15,382 bases of DNA from Bacteroidota bacterium (GTDB lineage: Bacteria > Bacteroidota > Bacteroidia > Flavobacteriales_D > Crocinitomicaceae): NCBI GenBank assembly GCA_018825925.1, contig JAHKAT010000268.1:1-15382 (forward strand), written 5' to 3'. Both the position numbers and the translations under genes were made by a program. Shown piece after piece: positions 8,189 to 14,893 of the stretch. Position 1 is the first letter of the stretch; each line of letters starts with the position of its first letter. The notes beneath the pieces were generated by a model. The model was not told the origin of the DNA and made no database searches. It was given only the letters and a program-made list of their open reading frames with translations.

Positions 8189-8538
8189 CTATTAAAAGAT
8201 TCTACTGCTGCCTCTACGTCTTTTTTTGCATTTCCTATAAAAACTTCGTCTTCATTGATTATGAATGGACGTTTCAAAAAAGTATATTCTTCAAGCATGT
8301 ATTTTCGAAAATCTTGCTCCGTAAGCTTCATTTCATTCAGTCCCAATGCCCTATACTTCATTGCTCTTTTAGAAAACAGCGCTTCGTAACTTCCAACCTT
8401 CTCTTTCATCCAGTCCAATGTTTTTTCGTCGATGTTTTGCTCTTTTATATTTTGAAGAACGACCTCCTCTGAGGGGTTTATTTGAGCAATGATTTTTTGA
8501 CAGGTGTTGCAGTTTGCTAAATGATAAATTTTTTTCAT
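8185..8538 (-). CDS. ArsC/Spx-like thioredoxin-fold protein with CxxC
   Basis: A 117-aa cytoplasmic protein of the arsenate reductase (ArsC/Spx/YffB) family. The opening MKKIYHLANCNTCQKI puts a C-x-x-C at 10-13 at the end of the first strand. Spx proteins have C-x-x-C there, while classical ArsC has a single catalytic cysteine. S-K-R at 56-58 and Y-R-A-L-G-L at 62-67 match the middle of the family, and FLKRPFII at 87-94 matches the conserved K-R-P segment, whose K-R-P context contributes to the active site in ArsC. True arsenate reduction is uncertain because no arsenic gene is nearby and the motif is more redox-like. It begins 3 nt after the barrel-protein stop and overlaps the DMT transporter by 4 nt. 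A thiol-redox or stress role is inferred. Confidence 0.8.
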   Translation of the reverse strand: MKKIYHLANCNTCQKIIAQINPSEEVVLQNIKEQNIDEKTLDWMKEKVGSYEALFSKRAMKYRALGLNEMKLTEQDFRKYMLEEYTFLKRPFIINEDEVFIGNAKKDVEAAVESFNR

Positions 8539-8541
8539 CGA

Positions 8542-9426
8542 TTACCGATTTTGCATGTATTCTTTATTTCTTTTTTGATCGTCTTCTGTGCCGGAATTAC
8601 AACCTTTTATTCGGTCTTTGAACAACCAAATGAATTTCAAACGGGCTTCAAACGGTCGGTAGGTAGATGAAAACCATTGCAGCGACGGGTTTCCTTTGTT
8701 CCATTCATAAAAGCCAACCAACGGCGTTCCCACTGATGGAATTACATAAAACCCTCTTCGTATTTTAAACCCAAAGCCAATAGAGGCATGCATTTGAGCG
8801 AAAAACTGTTTTGAATATTTTTGTTCACCATAGAGGAAATCTTCGTCATAATTATAACTATCCCCTACACTTCGATAATCGAAATTTGCTCCTAACCCGA
8901 GGTCTAAAAAGTGCCCTGATTTCAAATAAAAGTTTCTGTGACCAGTAAAACGAGCATAAGGTAAAATATGGTTGAATCTCGCCGTGGCATAGTCTGTACT
9001 GATAACATTTTTTTCATTGTCTAAATATTCGATTCTGAATTTTTCCTCAGCTCCATAGAACTTAACACCTATGCCCCAATCCCAATAAGAAAAGATCTTT
9101 ATTTTTCTCCCCGCTATTGGTATGGACAAACCATTGGATGGAAAATGAGCCATTCCAATTTCAGCAAAACCCCCAAAACCCCTTTCGGGATTGTAATTGT
9201 AGCGGTATCTACCATTACTGGTGTCTGAATCTACCCAGGTATTGTTCTCTTTTCCATGCAAATAGATTCCGCCTACTGAAAGTTGAATTCCATACGGTTT
9301 GTAATTGCCAAAGTCTCTTTTTCCAAAGGTGTTTTTGCGTTTATTTGGTGTTAAATCTCTACGTGATTGACTGAAACTCTCAAGACTAAAAAAAAGGATG
9401 AATATGGCTATTAAAAATTTATACAT
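8542..9426 (-). CDS. Predicted outer-membrane beta-barrel protein, uncharacterised
   Basis: A 294-aa secreted protein I cannot name. Residues 1-19 form a signal peptide (MYKFLIAIFILFFSLESFS) with probable cleavage before Q20, common in this phylum. The rest alternates aromatic and polar residues with many Gly and Tyr: GIQLSVGGIYLHG, FGGFAEIGMAHF, YWDWGIGVKFYG, FLDLGLGANFDYRS, MHASIGFGFKIRRGFYVIPSVG. This is what outer-membrane strands look like, and I would expect roughly eight to ten of them. The last clear strand, ARLKFIWLF, is followed by a charged 24-residue tail holding the only cysteine I see in the mature part. Its ATG lies inside the end of kmo (8-nt overlap), so it is likely coupled to kmo translation. 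Function unknown; a porin-like or structural role is possible. Confidence 0.65.
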   Translation of the reverse strand: MYKFLIAIFILFFSLESFSQSRRDLTPNKRKNTFGKRDFGNYKPYGIQLSVGGIYLHGKENNTWVDSDTSNGRYRYNYNPERGFGGFAEIGMAHFPSNGLSIPIAGRKIKIFSYWDWGIGVKFYGAEEKFRIEYLDNEKNVISTDYATARFNHILPYARFTGHRNFYLKSGHFLDLGLGANFDYRSVGDSYNYDEDFLYGEQKYSKQFFAQMHASIGFGFKIRRGFYVIPSVGTPLVGFYEWNKGNPSLQWFSSTYRPFEARLKFIWLFKDRIKGCNSGTEDDQKRNKEYMQNR

Positions 9427-10771
9427 GGTTTTTTTCTTTCTCTAATAAACGTAATATTTTTGTCATTGTTACCTCATCGTCCCAGTTATCATGGATTGTT
9501 GGGTCTTTCATTACCTCATCCATCAAGGCTCGTTGTTTCAATCCATTGGCCAATGCCTCGTGATATGGAGTATGTGAAAAAGTAACTAAAGAATACAAAG
9601 GCATCCATTTATCGGGGTGCAAACGTGTGAATTTCGCCTCTATTTTTTTGCGGAGCAAAAAGTCAGGATCGGCCGTTTTATCGCGCATTTCGATATAATT
9701 GTATAAAGCCAAATCTGCGATGGCATGCCCGTCTTTAAATCGTGTATCCGAAAATGATTTCATTAATCCTTCCCAGTTTCCATTCGCCTGTTCGTACATT
9801 TTGGAAAAAACAGTACAATCTTCAAATCCTGCATTCATTCCTTGTCCGTAAAATGGAACAATTGCATGTGCCGCATCCCCCATCAACAAGACGTCATCGT
9901 TTACTTGCCATGGGTCACATTTAACAGTTACTAAGCTTCCGACAGGATTGTCAAAGAAGTCAGCTTTCAAATCAGGAATCAATTCTATCGTGTCTGGAAA
10001 ATAGTCTTGAAAAAAGACCATCAGCTTTTCTGCTGTGTTTAAGCTGTCAAACGACAATTTTCCTTGCATTGGAAAAAACAGGGTGCAAGTAAAGCTTCCA
10101 TTCAAGTTTGGAAGTGCAATCATCATAAATTCTCCTCTTGGCCAAATGTGTAAACAGTCATTTTGCAAGCGGTGAGTGCCATCCAAATTGGCAGGAATTT
10201 CCAATTCTTTATATCCGTGTGTTAAATATTGCTGTGCATAATTGAATTGAGCGGAACGTTGCAATCTTGATCGAACAGCCGAAAAAGCACCGTCGCACGC
10301 AAACAATTTATCGAATTCATAAGTGATAATATCCTTGTCTAGGTTTTGCATCACAAGAGTATTATCTCTTAAATCTACATCCTTCGTTTTTAGATTGAAA
10401 TGGTAATCAACGTTATCGTAATGTTTTGCTTCATTCATTAAAATCTGATTGAGCCGGCCACGAGAAACGGAAAAAATCGATTCGTTGTTTACTCCATAAG
10501 GTTGATAACTGAGATTTCCTTGCTTGTCGTGCATACAACGCTGAAACATAGGAAGAGCAATTTCTCTAATTTTTTGGTCAACGCCAGCAAGTTCTAACGC
10601 TTTCCAACCTCGATCAGACAAGGCTAAATTGATAGATCTTCCACCAATCATTTCCACTTCTCTCAAATCCGGTCGCCGCTCAAAAACTTCCACTTTGTAG
10701 CCTTTACGTGCCATTAAAATTGCCTGTAAACTTCCAACCAATCCAGCGCCAACAATTCCGATTTTTTTCAT
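9419..10771 (-). CDS. kmo: Kynurenine 3-monooxygenase
   Basis: KMO is an FAD- and NADPH-dependent hydroxylase that turns L-kynurenine into 3-hydroxykynurenine in tryptophan breakdown and NAD precursor synthesis. The 450 aa match the family. The dinucleotide-binding motif GAGLVG is at 8-13, with an acidic E-R-R at 31-33 ending strand two. MIGGRSINLALSDRGWKALE (41-60) is a highly characteristic KMO segment. The D-G motif lies in FACDGAFSAVR at 157-167, and MGDAAHAIVPFYGQGMNAGF at 297-316 is the second FAD-binding motif. The end (EKNHV) overlaps the next gene by 8 nt. A 114-bp gap separates it from the 70-aa gene upstream and contains a repeat cluster. kynU is in the same direction, so the two successive pathway enzymes are probably expressed together. 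Eukaryotic KMO has a C-terminal membrane anchor; I see no such helix here. Confidence 0.97.
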   Translation of the reverse strand: MKKIGIVGAGLVGSLQAILMARKGYKVEVFERRPDLREVEMIGGRSINLALSDRGWKALELAGVDQKIREIALPMFQRCMHDKQGNLSYQPYGVNNESIFSVSRGRLNQILMNEAKHYDNVDYHFNLKTKDVDLRDNTLVMQNLDKDIITYEFDKLFACDGAFSAVRSRLQRSAQFNYAQQYLTHGYKELEIPANLDGTHRLQNDCLHIWPRGEFMMIALPNLNGSFTCTLFFPMQGKLSFDSLNTAEKLMVFFQDYFPDTIELIPDLKADFFDNPVGSLVTVKCDPWQVNDDVLLMGDAAHAIVPFYGQGMNAGFEDCTVFSKMYEQANGNWEGLMKSFSDTRFKDGHAIADLALYNYIEMRDKTADPDFLLRKKIEAKFTRLHPDKWMPLYSLVTFSHTPYHEALANGLKQRALMDEVMKDPTIHDNWDDEVTMTKILRLLEKEKNHV

Positions 10772-10805
10772 CTGTATAAATTTAATGGTTTGAGATAGAT
10801 GTTCA

Positions 10806-10831
10806 CTTTCAATTTGACAATTTCTTTCAAT
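10806..10831 (-). repeat. ATTG-repeat cluster in the kmo leader, possible operator
   Basis: On the minus strand two exact copies of ATTGAAAG (10831-10824 and 10813-10806) flank ATTGTCAA (10821-10814), with AA between the first two units. The middle unit contains the quasi-palindrome TTGTCAA. The cluster lies 34 to 59 nt before the kmo ATG, where an operator or a leader element would be expected. No TAnnTTTG -7 element was found in the gap. The region is AT-rich, so chance is possible. Confidence 0.35.
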
Positions 10832-10885
10832 GAATGAATAAAAAATACGGTGTGCTCATATCTGTTCGTGGCGCCTATTTAATTG

Positions 10886-11098
10886 TTATCTATTCTTCCA
10901 CTGCGAAGAATATCTCGTTTCAAAGTTTTTTTTCTCAGATCGCTCTTTGAGTTTACGGCTAAAAATATAATTGCTCGCTCTCCACAATGCTATTCCTGCA
11001 AAAAGCACAAGTATGGTTTGCATTCCAATGGTTGTATACGCTCCTGTTTCATCCAGTTTTCCAGAATATTTTACTTTAACCAGGGTTTGTGCATTCAT
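10886..11098 (-). CDS. 70-aa single-pass membrane peptide between kynU and kmo
   Basis: A small protein I do not recognise. It has a short polar N-terminus, LDETG at 15-19, one hydrophobic helix at roughly 24-39 (MQTILVLFAGIALW), and a strongly basic tail with RKLKER at 48-53 and further K/R to the end. Charge distribution predicts N-terminus outside and C-terminus inside. The order motif-helix-basic tail resembles a sortase sorting signal, but the proline of LPxTG is absent, there is no N-terminal signal peptide, and only 14 residues precede the motif. The ATG overlaps the kynU stop by 4 nt (ATGA), good support for a real, coupled gene. A longer frame on the opposite strand over the same bases lacks such context. 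It may be a small partner or membrane anchor for the kyn enzymes; this is speculation. Confidence 0.6.
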   Translation of the reverse strand: MNAQTLVKVKYSGKLDETGAYTTIGMQTILVLFAGIALWRASNYIFSRKLKERSEKKNFETRYSSQWKNR

Positions 11099-12378
11099 AT
11101 CTCCAGAATTGTTTCTTCCAAAACCTTTGCAAACTGGTAAACATCCGTGTAAGAATTATACATTGGTGCCGGCGCTACTCGAATTACATTGGGTTCGCGC
11201 CAATCGGCAACAACTCCTTTTGCAGAAATTTTATTGTACAAGTCCTTCCCTAAACCATGCAGAAGAATCGATAATTGGGCTCCTCTTTCCGCCGGGTTTC
11301 TAGGTGTTATAATTTCAAAGGAGCATTTTTCCTTATGGGTTTCTGTTAATTCATCCAATAAAAACTCCAAATAACCGGTTAATTTGTCTCGTTTTGCCGC
11401 CAAAGCCTCCATCCCTATTTCATCAAATAAATCAAGAGAAGCATCATGCGCTGCCATCAACAAGATAGGTGAATTACTTAATTGCCAAGCTTCGGCCGAC
11501 GGAATTGGGTCAAAACCTGGCTCCATCAAAAATCGTCGCTCTTTGTTGTGACCCCACCAACCAGCAAATCGGTTGAGTTCTTTATTGTCGTGGTGTTTTT
11601 CATGAACAAACAACCCAGAAACTCCTCCTGGTGATGAATTCATGTATTTATAGGTGCACCATGCGGCAAAATCCACTTTCCATTCGTTTAACTTCAACTC
11701 TATATTTCCAGCGGCATGCGCTAAATCAAAACCAACGATTGCACCTTGAGCATGACCCCATTCGGTAATAGATTTCATATCCATCACTTGTCCGGTGTAA
11801 TAATTCACACCACCAATCATAATCAATGCAAGCTCATCCCCTACCTCCTTTATTTTGGACTGAATGTCTTCCATTCTCAAGGTGTGTTCTCCTTTTCTAG
11901 GGAAAATTTCTATCAAATTATCTTTTAAATCAAGTTTGTGAAACTTGAGCTGTGTTTCCAAAGCATATTGATCACTTGGAAAAGCCTTTCCTTCGCAAAT
12001 TATTTTTGTTCTTTTCCCTTTCGGTTGAAAAAAAGAAACCATTAATAAGTGAAGATTTGTTGTTAATGAATGTGTTACAACAACCTCTGTTGCTTTCGCT
12101 CCTACAATTTTCGCCGCTTTTTTAGAAATTGGCTCATGATAAGAAAACCATGGTTGTTCTGCATGAAAATGACCTTCTACTCCCCATTTGTGCCAGTTAT
12201 TCAACTCTTTTTGAATATATTCTGAACACTTTTTTGGCTGCAACCCAAGTGAATTTCCAACAAAATACAAAGGCGGGTTTTTAGTAAACGTAGGAAATAA
12301 AAATTCCGCACGATATTTCGCTAATGGGTCTTGTTGATCTAATTTTTGGGCAAATTCTGCTGAATTTTCGTATTTCAT
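11095..12378 (-). CDS. kynU: Kynureninase
   Basis: A PLP-dependent hydrolase that cleaves 3-hydroxykynurenine (or kynurenine) to 3-hydroxyanthranilate (or anthranilate) and alanine. I place the start at the ATG with first base 12378, giving MKYENSAEFA and 427 aa. An in-frame TTG three codons upstream is possible but lies in an A-rich leader-like stretch. Numbered from the ATG, the PLP aspartate is D218 in FDLAHAAGN and the Schiff-base lysine is K244 in WCTYKYMNSSPGG. Other typical parts are YFVGNSLGLQP near the N-terminus, MIGGVNYYTGQ, FAGWWGHN and the C-terminal VVADWREPNVIRVAPAPMYNSY. It is the first gene of the minus-strand run, shares ATGA with the 70-aa gene and faces hemL across a divergent region. 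Confidence 0.97.
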   Translation of the reverse strand: MKYENSAEFAQKLDQQDPLAKYRAEFLFPTFTKNPPLYFVGNSLGLQPKKCSEYIQKELNNWHKWGVEGHFHAEQPWFSYHEPISKKAAKIVGAKATEVVVTHSLTTNLHLLMVSFFQPKGKRTKIICEGKAFPSDQYALETQLKFHKLDLKDNLIEIFPRKGEHTLRMEDIQSKIKEVGDELALIMIGGVNYYTGQVMDMKSITEWGHAQGAIVGFDLAHAAGNIELKLNEWKVDFAAWCTYKYMNSSPGGVSGLFVHEKHHDNKELNRFAGWWGHNKERRFLMEPGFDPIPSAEAWQLSNSPILLMAAHDASLDLFDEIGMEALAAKRDKLTGYLEFLLDELTETHKEKCSFEIITPRNPAERGAQLSILLHGLGKDLYNKISAKGVVADWREPNVIRVAPAPMYNSYTDVYQFAKVLEETILEI

Positions 12379-12538
12379 TTTCTTCAATCTTCTTGAATTG
12401 TAAAAATACTAAGTCTGCTTTGAATTAGGGCGTAATTTCAAATGTTAAAGTCCTTTTAACCCCAATTAAAGTAGATAACTTTGTAATTTTGTAAAAGCCT
12501 TTATGGGCTGTTTAATTATTTCATAGAAACCAAAAATA
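12379..12538. promoter_or_regulatory. Divergent kynU/hemL intergenic region
   Basis: About 160 bp between two divergent starts, very AT-rich. Facing hemL are two abutting TAnnTTTG elements (listed separately). Facing kynU the best candidate is TATTTTTA on the minus strand (12408-12401), seven of eight consensus positions, about 22 nt before the kynU ATG; it is weak. A short AGCC/GGCT inverted repeat (12496-12499 and 12506-12509) lies in the hemL leader and is too small to call a hairpin regulator. I see no riboswitch or clear operator. Confidence 0.55.
12476..12491 (+). promoter_or_regulatory. Tandem -7 elements of the hemL promoter
   Basis: The bases TAACTTTG (12476-12483) and TAATTTTG (12484-12491) are both exact matches to the Bacteroidota TAnnTTTG -7 element and directly abut. 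Transcription would begin about 12490-12500, giving a leader of about 40 to 50 nt before the hemL ATG. No TTG is found at the usual -33 distance. The first octamer is identical to the one upstream of yicC. Confidence 0.5.
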
Positions 12539-13837
12539 ATGGGTCAGGATATATCTAGAAAAACAAGCGAAGCACTTTTTGAAAAAGCAAAAACATATTT
12601 CCCTGGTGGGGTCAATTCTCCTGTTCGTGCCTTTAAATCTGTGGATGGCGCACCTTTATTTTTCAAGCAAGGCATTGGTGCTGAAGTGATTGATGAGGAT
12701 AACAATCGGTTTATTGATTTTTGCTGTTCGTGGGGTCCACTTATTTTGGGTCACCGAAATCAAAAAGTTTTTGAGGCCGTAATGGCTGCCATGGAGAATG
12801 GATCTAGTTTTGGAGCGCCTACCCGTTTAGAGAATGAATTGGCGGATTTAATCTTATCCAACAACCGTTTTATTGAAAAAATTCGCTTTGTGAGTTCTGG
12901 AACGGAAGCCGTAATGAGTGCTCTGCGTTTGGCGCGCGGCGTAACAAATAAGCCGAAGGTTCTAAAATTTGAAGGTTGTTATCACGGGCATGTTGATTCT
13001 CTTTTAGTTCAAGCTGGAAGCGGTTTAGCGACACTTGGAACTTCCTCTTCTGCAGGGGTTCCCGAAAGTTATGCCAATGAAACTTTGGTGGTTCCATTAA
13101 ATGATATCGCCGCTTTACGTGCTTGTTTTGAAAGTTACCACAAGGTTCTTGCCTGTGCAATTATTGAGCCTATTCCTGCAAACAACGGTTTGTTGCTTCA
13201 AGAAAAATCCTTTCTTTTGGAATTGCGAAAACTCTGTACAGATTATAATGTCTTATTGATTTTTGATGAAGTTATCTCTGGATTCCGCGTTGGTTTCGAA
13301 GGCGCAACTGGTTTGTATAATATTCGTCCCGACATCATTACTTATGGGAAAATAATTGGTGGTGGCTTGCCTGTTGGCGCTTATGGTTCAAGTGCTGAAA
13401 TAATGAGTCATGTTGCACCTGATGGTCCGGTTTATCAGGCCGGTACATTAAGCGGGAACCCCGTTGCAATGGCTGCTGGAATTGCTCAATTAACCGAATG
13501 TTTGACGCCCGGGTTTTATGAAGATCAAGAGAAAAGAACTCAAGATTTCATTCGTCCTATCAATGAGTTTGCAAAGGAAAAAGGATTGAATTTTGAAATT
13601 GTAAGTATCGGTTCCGTATTTTGGCTTTCGTTTGATGGGAAAAAAACCATTCGTCAAAGTTCACAAATCAATAGCGATATGAGTGGTTTCAGAAGTTTAT
13701 TCAACGCTTTGTTAGCTGAAGGTATTTATATCGGCCCTAGTGGATACGAAGTTGGCTTTGTTTCTCAAGCACACACAGTTGCTGTTTTAGAAAAAGCTAG
13801 AGCTGCCTTTATTCACGCCTTGGGCAGTTTGATTTAA
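12539..13837 (+). CDS. hemL: Glutamate-1-semialdehyde 2,1-aminomutase
   Basis: HemL is a PLP enzyme that isomerises glutamate-1-semialdehyde to 5-aminolevulinate, the last step of the C5 route into heme and other tetrapyrroles. The protein has 432 aa, normal for the family. The opening shows FPGGVNSPVRAF (21-32), a signature of this enzyme. SSGTEAVMSALRLAR (119-133) binds the cofactor phosphate, FDEVISGFRVG (242-252) carries the PLP aspartate D243, and TYGKIIGGGLPVGAYG (268-283) holds the Schiff-base lysine K271. The YQAGTLSGNP block is also present. The ATG follows an A-rich leader, with tandem promoter elements about 50 nt upstream. A zinc-ribbon membrane protein begins 2 nt after the stop, suggesting cotranscription. 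Confidence 0.97.
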   Translation: MGQDISRKTSEALFEKAKTYFPGGVNSPVRAFKSVDGAPLFFKQGIGAEVIDEDNNRFIDFCCSWGPLILGHRNQKVFEAVMAAMENGSSFGAPTRLENELADLILSNNRFIEKIRFVSSGTEAVMSALRLARGVTNKPKVLKFEGCYHGHVDSLLVQAGSGLATLGTSSSAGVPESYANETLVVPLNDIAALRACFESYHKVLACAIIEPIPANNGLLLQEKSFLLELRKLCTDYNVLLIFDEVISGFRVGFEGATGLYNIRPDIITYGKIIGGGLPVGAYGSSAEIMSHVAPDGPVYQAGTLSGNPVAMAAGIAQLTECLTPGFYEDQEKRTQDFIRPINEFAKEKGLNFEIVSIGSVFWLSFDGKKTIRQSSQINSDMSGFRSLFNALLAEGIYIGPSGYEVGFVSQAHTVAVLEKARAAFIHALGSLI

Positions 13838-13839
13838 TC

Positions 13840-14451
13840 ATGATTTTTTTCGGTACAAAAACAGTTTTAATTAAAACAGAAAGGCAGTTTGAAAAATGCC
13901 TAACTTGTAATAATCACAACTGCGTCGAGGTTGGAGTGTTTCAAAAATACTTTCATCTTTATTGGATTCCTTTCACAGCACTGAAAAAGTTGTGGGTTTC
14001 CAATTGTACGCATTGTGGGAGAAAACTGGACGAGGAATATTTCTCTTTACCGATGAGAAATACGCGGGACATGATGAAACATGCTATAAAAACACCTTTA
14101 TGGACTTTTAGTGGGGTCATTCTTGTTTTAACCTTTGCCACCTACTCCATTTTTAAGAATAGAAGTAATCGGGATGAGTATGAGGGTTTTATACTATCTC
14201 CGAACGTTGGAGATATTTACACGATAAAAACTTTCCAGGGAAATTACACCACCTATAAGGTTATAAAGAGTACGAAAGACAGTGTCTTTGTCAATCAAAA
14301 TCAACACGAAACGGACAAATATTCTGGATTGGGAAGATTAAGAAATAAAAGCACTGCGGAATATGACAAGAAATTAATTTCCTTTTCAAATCAAGAAATT
14401 CAACGCTTGTATGCTTCAGACACTTTGCTTTCTGTGCAGCGATCCAAATAA
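13840..14451 (+). CDS. Zinc-ribbon single-pass membrane protein, uncharacterised
   Basis: A 203-aa protein with an N-terminal zinc ribbon: C-L-T-C at 20-23 and C-T-H-C at 56-59 are the two knuckles, separated by an aromatic stretch with HLYWIPFTALKK. A transmembrane helix runs from about 86 to 105 (TPLWTFSGVILVLTFATYSI). The remaining 95 residues are beta-rich and polar, starting SPNVGDIYTIKT, and look like a small barrel-like domain. With no signal peptide and an RNTRDMMKHAIK stretch before the helix, the ribbon should be cytoplasmic and the C-terminal domain periplasmic. The start is 2 nt after hemL. Similar zinc-ribbon heads are widespread in Bacteroidota but, as far as I know, have no assigned role. 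A link to heme synthesis is inferred only from position. It ends 2 nt from a convergent stop. Confidence 0.75.
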   Translation: MIFFGTKTVLIKTERQFEKCLTCNNHNCVEVGVFQKYFHLYWIPFTALKKLWVSNCTHCGRKLDEEYFSLPMRNTRDMMKHAIKTPLWTFSGVILVLTFATYSIFKNRSNRDEYEGFILSPNVGDIYTIKTFQGNYTTYKVIKSTKDSVFVNQNQHETDKYSGLGRLRNKSTAEYDKKLISFSNQEIQRLYASDTLLSVQRSK

Positions 14452-14453
14452 AA

Positions 14454-14888
14454 TCATTCGTTTACTCTTGCCGACTCTGGGCTGAAAATAGAATTTGGAA
14501 CATTCGGATATTGGTTCGCTATTCCGCAAAACCAACAGTCGGTTGAAAAAGCCCCAAACTCCAGGAATTCCCAAGTTCCCTTGTTGTTTAAAAGCAAGCC
14601 TTCCACGTGACAACAGTCCTTAAAATCATCTTGAAAATCAATCACTTTTCCATCTTTACGTCGAACATCGCCTTCAAACCAAGCATAGTTGTTGGAGACC
14701 TTTAAATGGCGGACATTCAGTTTTATTTCGAACTGTAGGTCTTTTTTGATTTCATTTTTTAAAAGCTGTAACACTTCCTTTCTTTCTTTATAGTTAAAAA
14801 GTGTTTTCTTTTTCAGGTCCTTGGTCGTCTGTGCCTCCAGGTGACTAGTCAAAAAAATAAGTGAAGCTGCTAGCAAAAGAAATTTCAT
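14454..14888 (-). CDS. Small secreted protein with CC and CxxC cysteines, uncharacterised
   Basis: A 144-aa exported protein I do not recognise by name. Residues 1-19 are a signal peptide (MKFLLLAASLIFLTSHLEA) with cleavage probably before Q20. There is no lipobox cysteine, so it is probably soluble in the periplasm. The mature part starts with a lysine-rich helix containing KEVLQLLKNEIKK, followed by strands with NNYAWFEGDVRRKDG, an adjacent C92-C93, NNKGTWEFLEFG and then C118-W-F-C121. The alternation of helix and strands and the W-x-F/V-x-x-F-x-x-G pattern recall small NTF2-like or DUF-type secreted proteins; this is weak. The four cysteines could form two disulfides. It starts 5 nt after the stop of the glutaminyl cyclotransferase gene and is likely cotranscribed with it. 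Confidence 0.65.
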   Translation of the reverse strand: MKFLLLAASLIFLTSHLEAQTTKDLKKKTLFNYKERKEVLQLLKNEIKKDLQFEIKLNVRHLKVSNNYAWFEGDVRRKDGKVIDFQDDFKDCCHVEGLLLNNKGTWEFLEFGAFSTDCWFCGIANQYPNVPNSIFSPESARVNE

Positions 14889-14893
14889 GCCGT

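Noticed and set aside
8134..8472. 112-codon plus-strand frame over the ArsC/Spx-like gene
   Set aside because: It mirrors a real gene on the other strand, its cysteine- and phenylalanine-rich translation is typical of antisense AT-rich coding DNA, and no family is visible.
10814..10845. Sigma70-like plus-strand promoter: TTGACA then AATAAA at 17-bp spacing
   Set aside because: This phylum uses a different consensus, no plus-strand gene lies downstream, and AT-rich DNA yields such matches by chance.
10886..11098. Calling the 70-aa peptide a sortase substrate
   Set aside because: The motif is LDETG not LPxTG, there is no signal peptide, and only 14 residues precede the motif. Resemblance alone is not enough.
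10883..11303. Two plus-strand frames (10883-11140 and 10971-11303) opposite the 70-aa gene and the kynU end
   Set aside because: They overlap the kynU 3' end in antisense and each other, with no start context. The minus-strand 70-aa frame has an ATGA junction and a sensible topology.
12870..13160. 96-codon open frame on the minus strand inside hemL
   Set aside because: It is fully antisense to a strongly conserved enzyme, has no recognisable domain or signal peptide and no operon context.
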